The notes under the pieces were generated by a model. The model did no database searches. It was not told the origin of the DNA and saw nothing but the letters and a program-made list of their open reading frames with translations. Source: JBFMCC01 sp037445635 (lineage in GTDB: Bacteria; Chloroflexota; Anaerolineae; Anaerolineales; Villigracilaceae). Taken from it: a DNA stretch of 64,000 nt. The DNA lies in NCBI GenBank assembly GCA_037445635.1, contig JBBIKC010000002.1:124001-188000 (forward strand), written 5' to 3'. Positions 63,823-64,000 of this stretch are shown here, one piece after another. Every line of letters starts with the position of its first letter. The stretch's first letter is position 1. The position numbers were made by a program, and so were the translations under genes.

Positions 63823-64000
63823 ATGACGAAACTCTCGCGGCGCGACTTTCTCAAACTCAGCGGCCTTGCTCTCGGCGGGCTGGCGCTCTCTCCGTTTCAC
63901 GCCAGCCGCTTCGATTTCGGGGATGCGAATCTGGTGCGCGTAGCCACCGATTCAGTCAGTGTTTATAGCCGGCCCTCGGATGAGAGTAACATCATCGGCA
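63823..64000 (+). CDS. Tat-exported SH3-domain protein, N-terminal part (runs off the window)
   Basis: 59 codons: twin-arginine signal peptide (LSRRDFLKLSGLALGGLALS) and the first part of a bacterial SH3 domain (LVRVATDSVSVYSRPSDESN). Related proteins in this phylum often go on to an L,D-transpeptidase catalytic domain, but that part is outside the window. The start is 6 bases after TACAAT (63811-63816), a leaderless arrangement. Confidence 0.8.
   Translation, partial: MTKLSRRDFLKLSGLALGGLALSPFHASRFDFGDANLVRVATDSVSVYSRPSDESNIIG

Overview
The window looks like a chromosomal segment of a member of Anaerolineae (phylum Chloroflexota), possibly from a metagenome. This is inference, from: several secreted or anchored proteins with Thr/Pro-rich stalks, a SARP-type regulator fused to a TPR domain, a cyclase-AAA-TPR giant protein, many genes whose -10 box sits 6-8 bases before the start codon (leaderless transcripts), and the moderately high GC content. 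No rRNA, CRISPR array or transposase gene is visible. There is one tRNA (Ser, CGA).

Layout. 1-9.3 kb: housekeeping genes (pyrG end, Roadblock/LC7, pth, mfd, uvrB) and two small Lys-rich paralogues. 9.4-10.6 kb: an aldo/keto reductase and a 152-bp MITE-like element. 10.6-16.1 kb: a six-gene metal-homeostasis operon on the minus strand (membrane protein, MntR/DtxR-like repressor, methyltransferase-like protein, membrane-anchored DtxR-FeoA-like protein, FeoB G domain, FeoB permease) driven by a consensus promoter with an overlapping DtxR-type box. 16.2-25.8 kb: an amino-sugar operon (ROK regulator, ROK-like kinase, PIG-L deacetylase, ABC importer, GH3 hexosaminidase, SIS isomerase/deaminase). 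26-32 kb: ATP-grasp ligase, several membrane proteins, YtxH, zinc ribbon, SH3, a second MITE copy and an IscA/HesB protein. 32-39.6 kb: proton pyrophosphatase, GT-C-like membrane protein, mutS, gpmA. 39.7-48.2 kb: a fused FAD/Fe-S oxidoreductase, a soluble-adenylyl-cyclase-like giant, a CAP-LysM protein. 48.3-54.7 kb: FNT transporter with a RAM-domain protein, NfeD-SPFH pair, GNAT, RNase D and a metallo-beta-lactamase RNase. 54.8-58.6 kb: tRNA-Ser with a duplicated 3' end, a frameshifted small membrane gene, SGNH hydrolase, SARP regulator. 58.7-64 kb: lipoprotein, a DsrE-family gene with an in-frame TGA, split NAD synthetase, MFS exporter, SWIM-finger gene behind a possible attenuator, and the start of a Tat-exported protein.

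Most notable: (1) the DsrE-family gene at 59772-60131 has TGA exactly where the first Cys of the family CGTC motif is expected, followed at the right distance by a SECIS-like hairpin, so it is a candidate selenoprotein; (2) two copies of a 152-155 bp element with terminal inverted repeats, each flanked by its own perfect 9-bp target duplication, and a 24-base piece of it inserted in frame in mutS; (3) other short dispersed repeats sitting in frame inside mfd and the oxidoreductase; (4) the iron operon with its membrane-anchored regulator; (5) SARP-style direct repeats with 11-bp period in front of the gene divergent from the SARP regulator.
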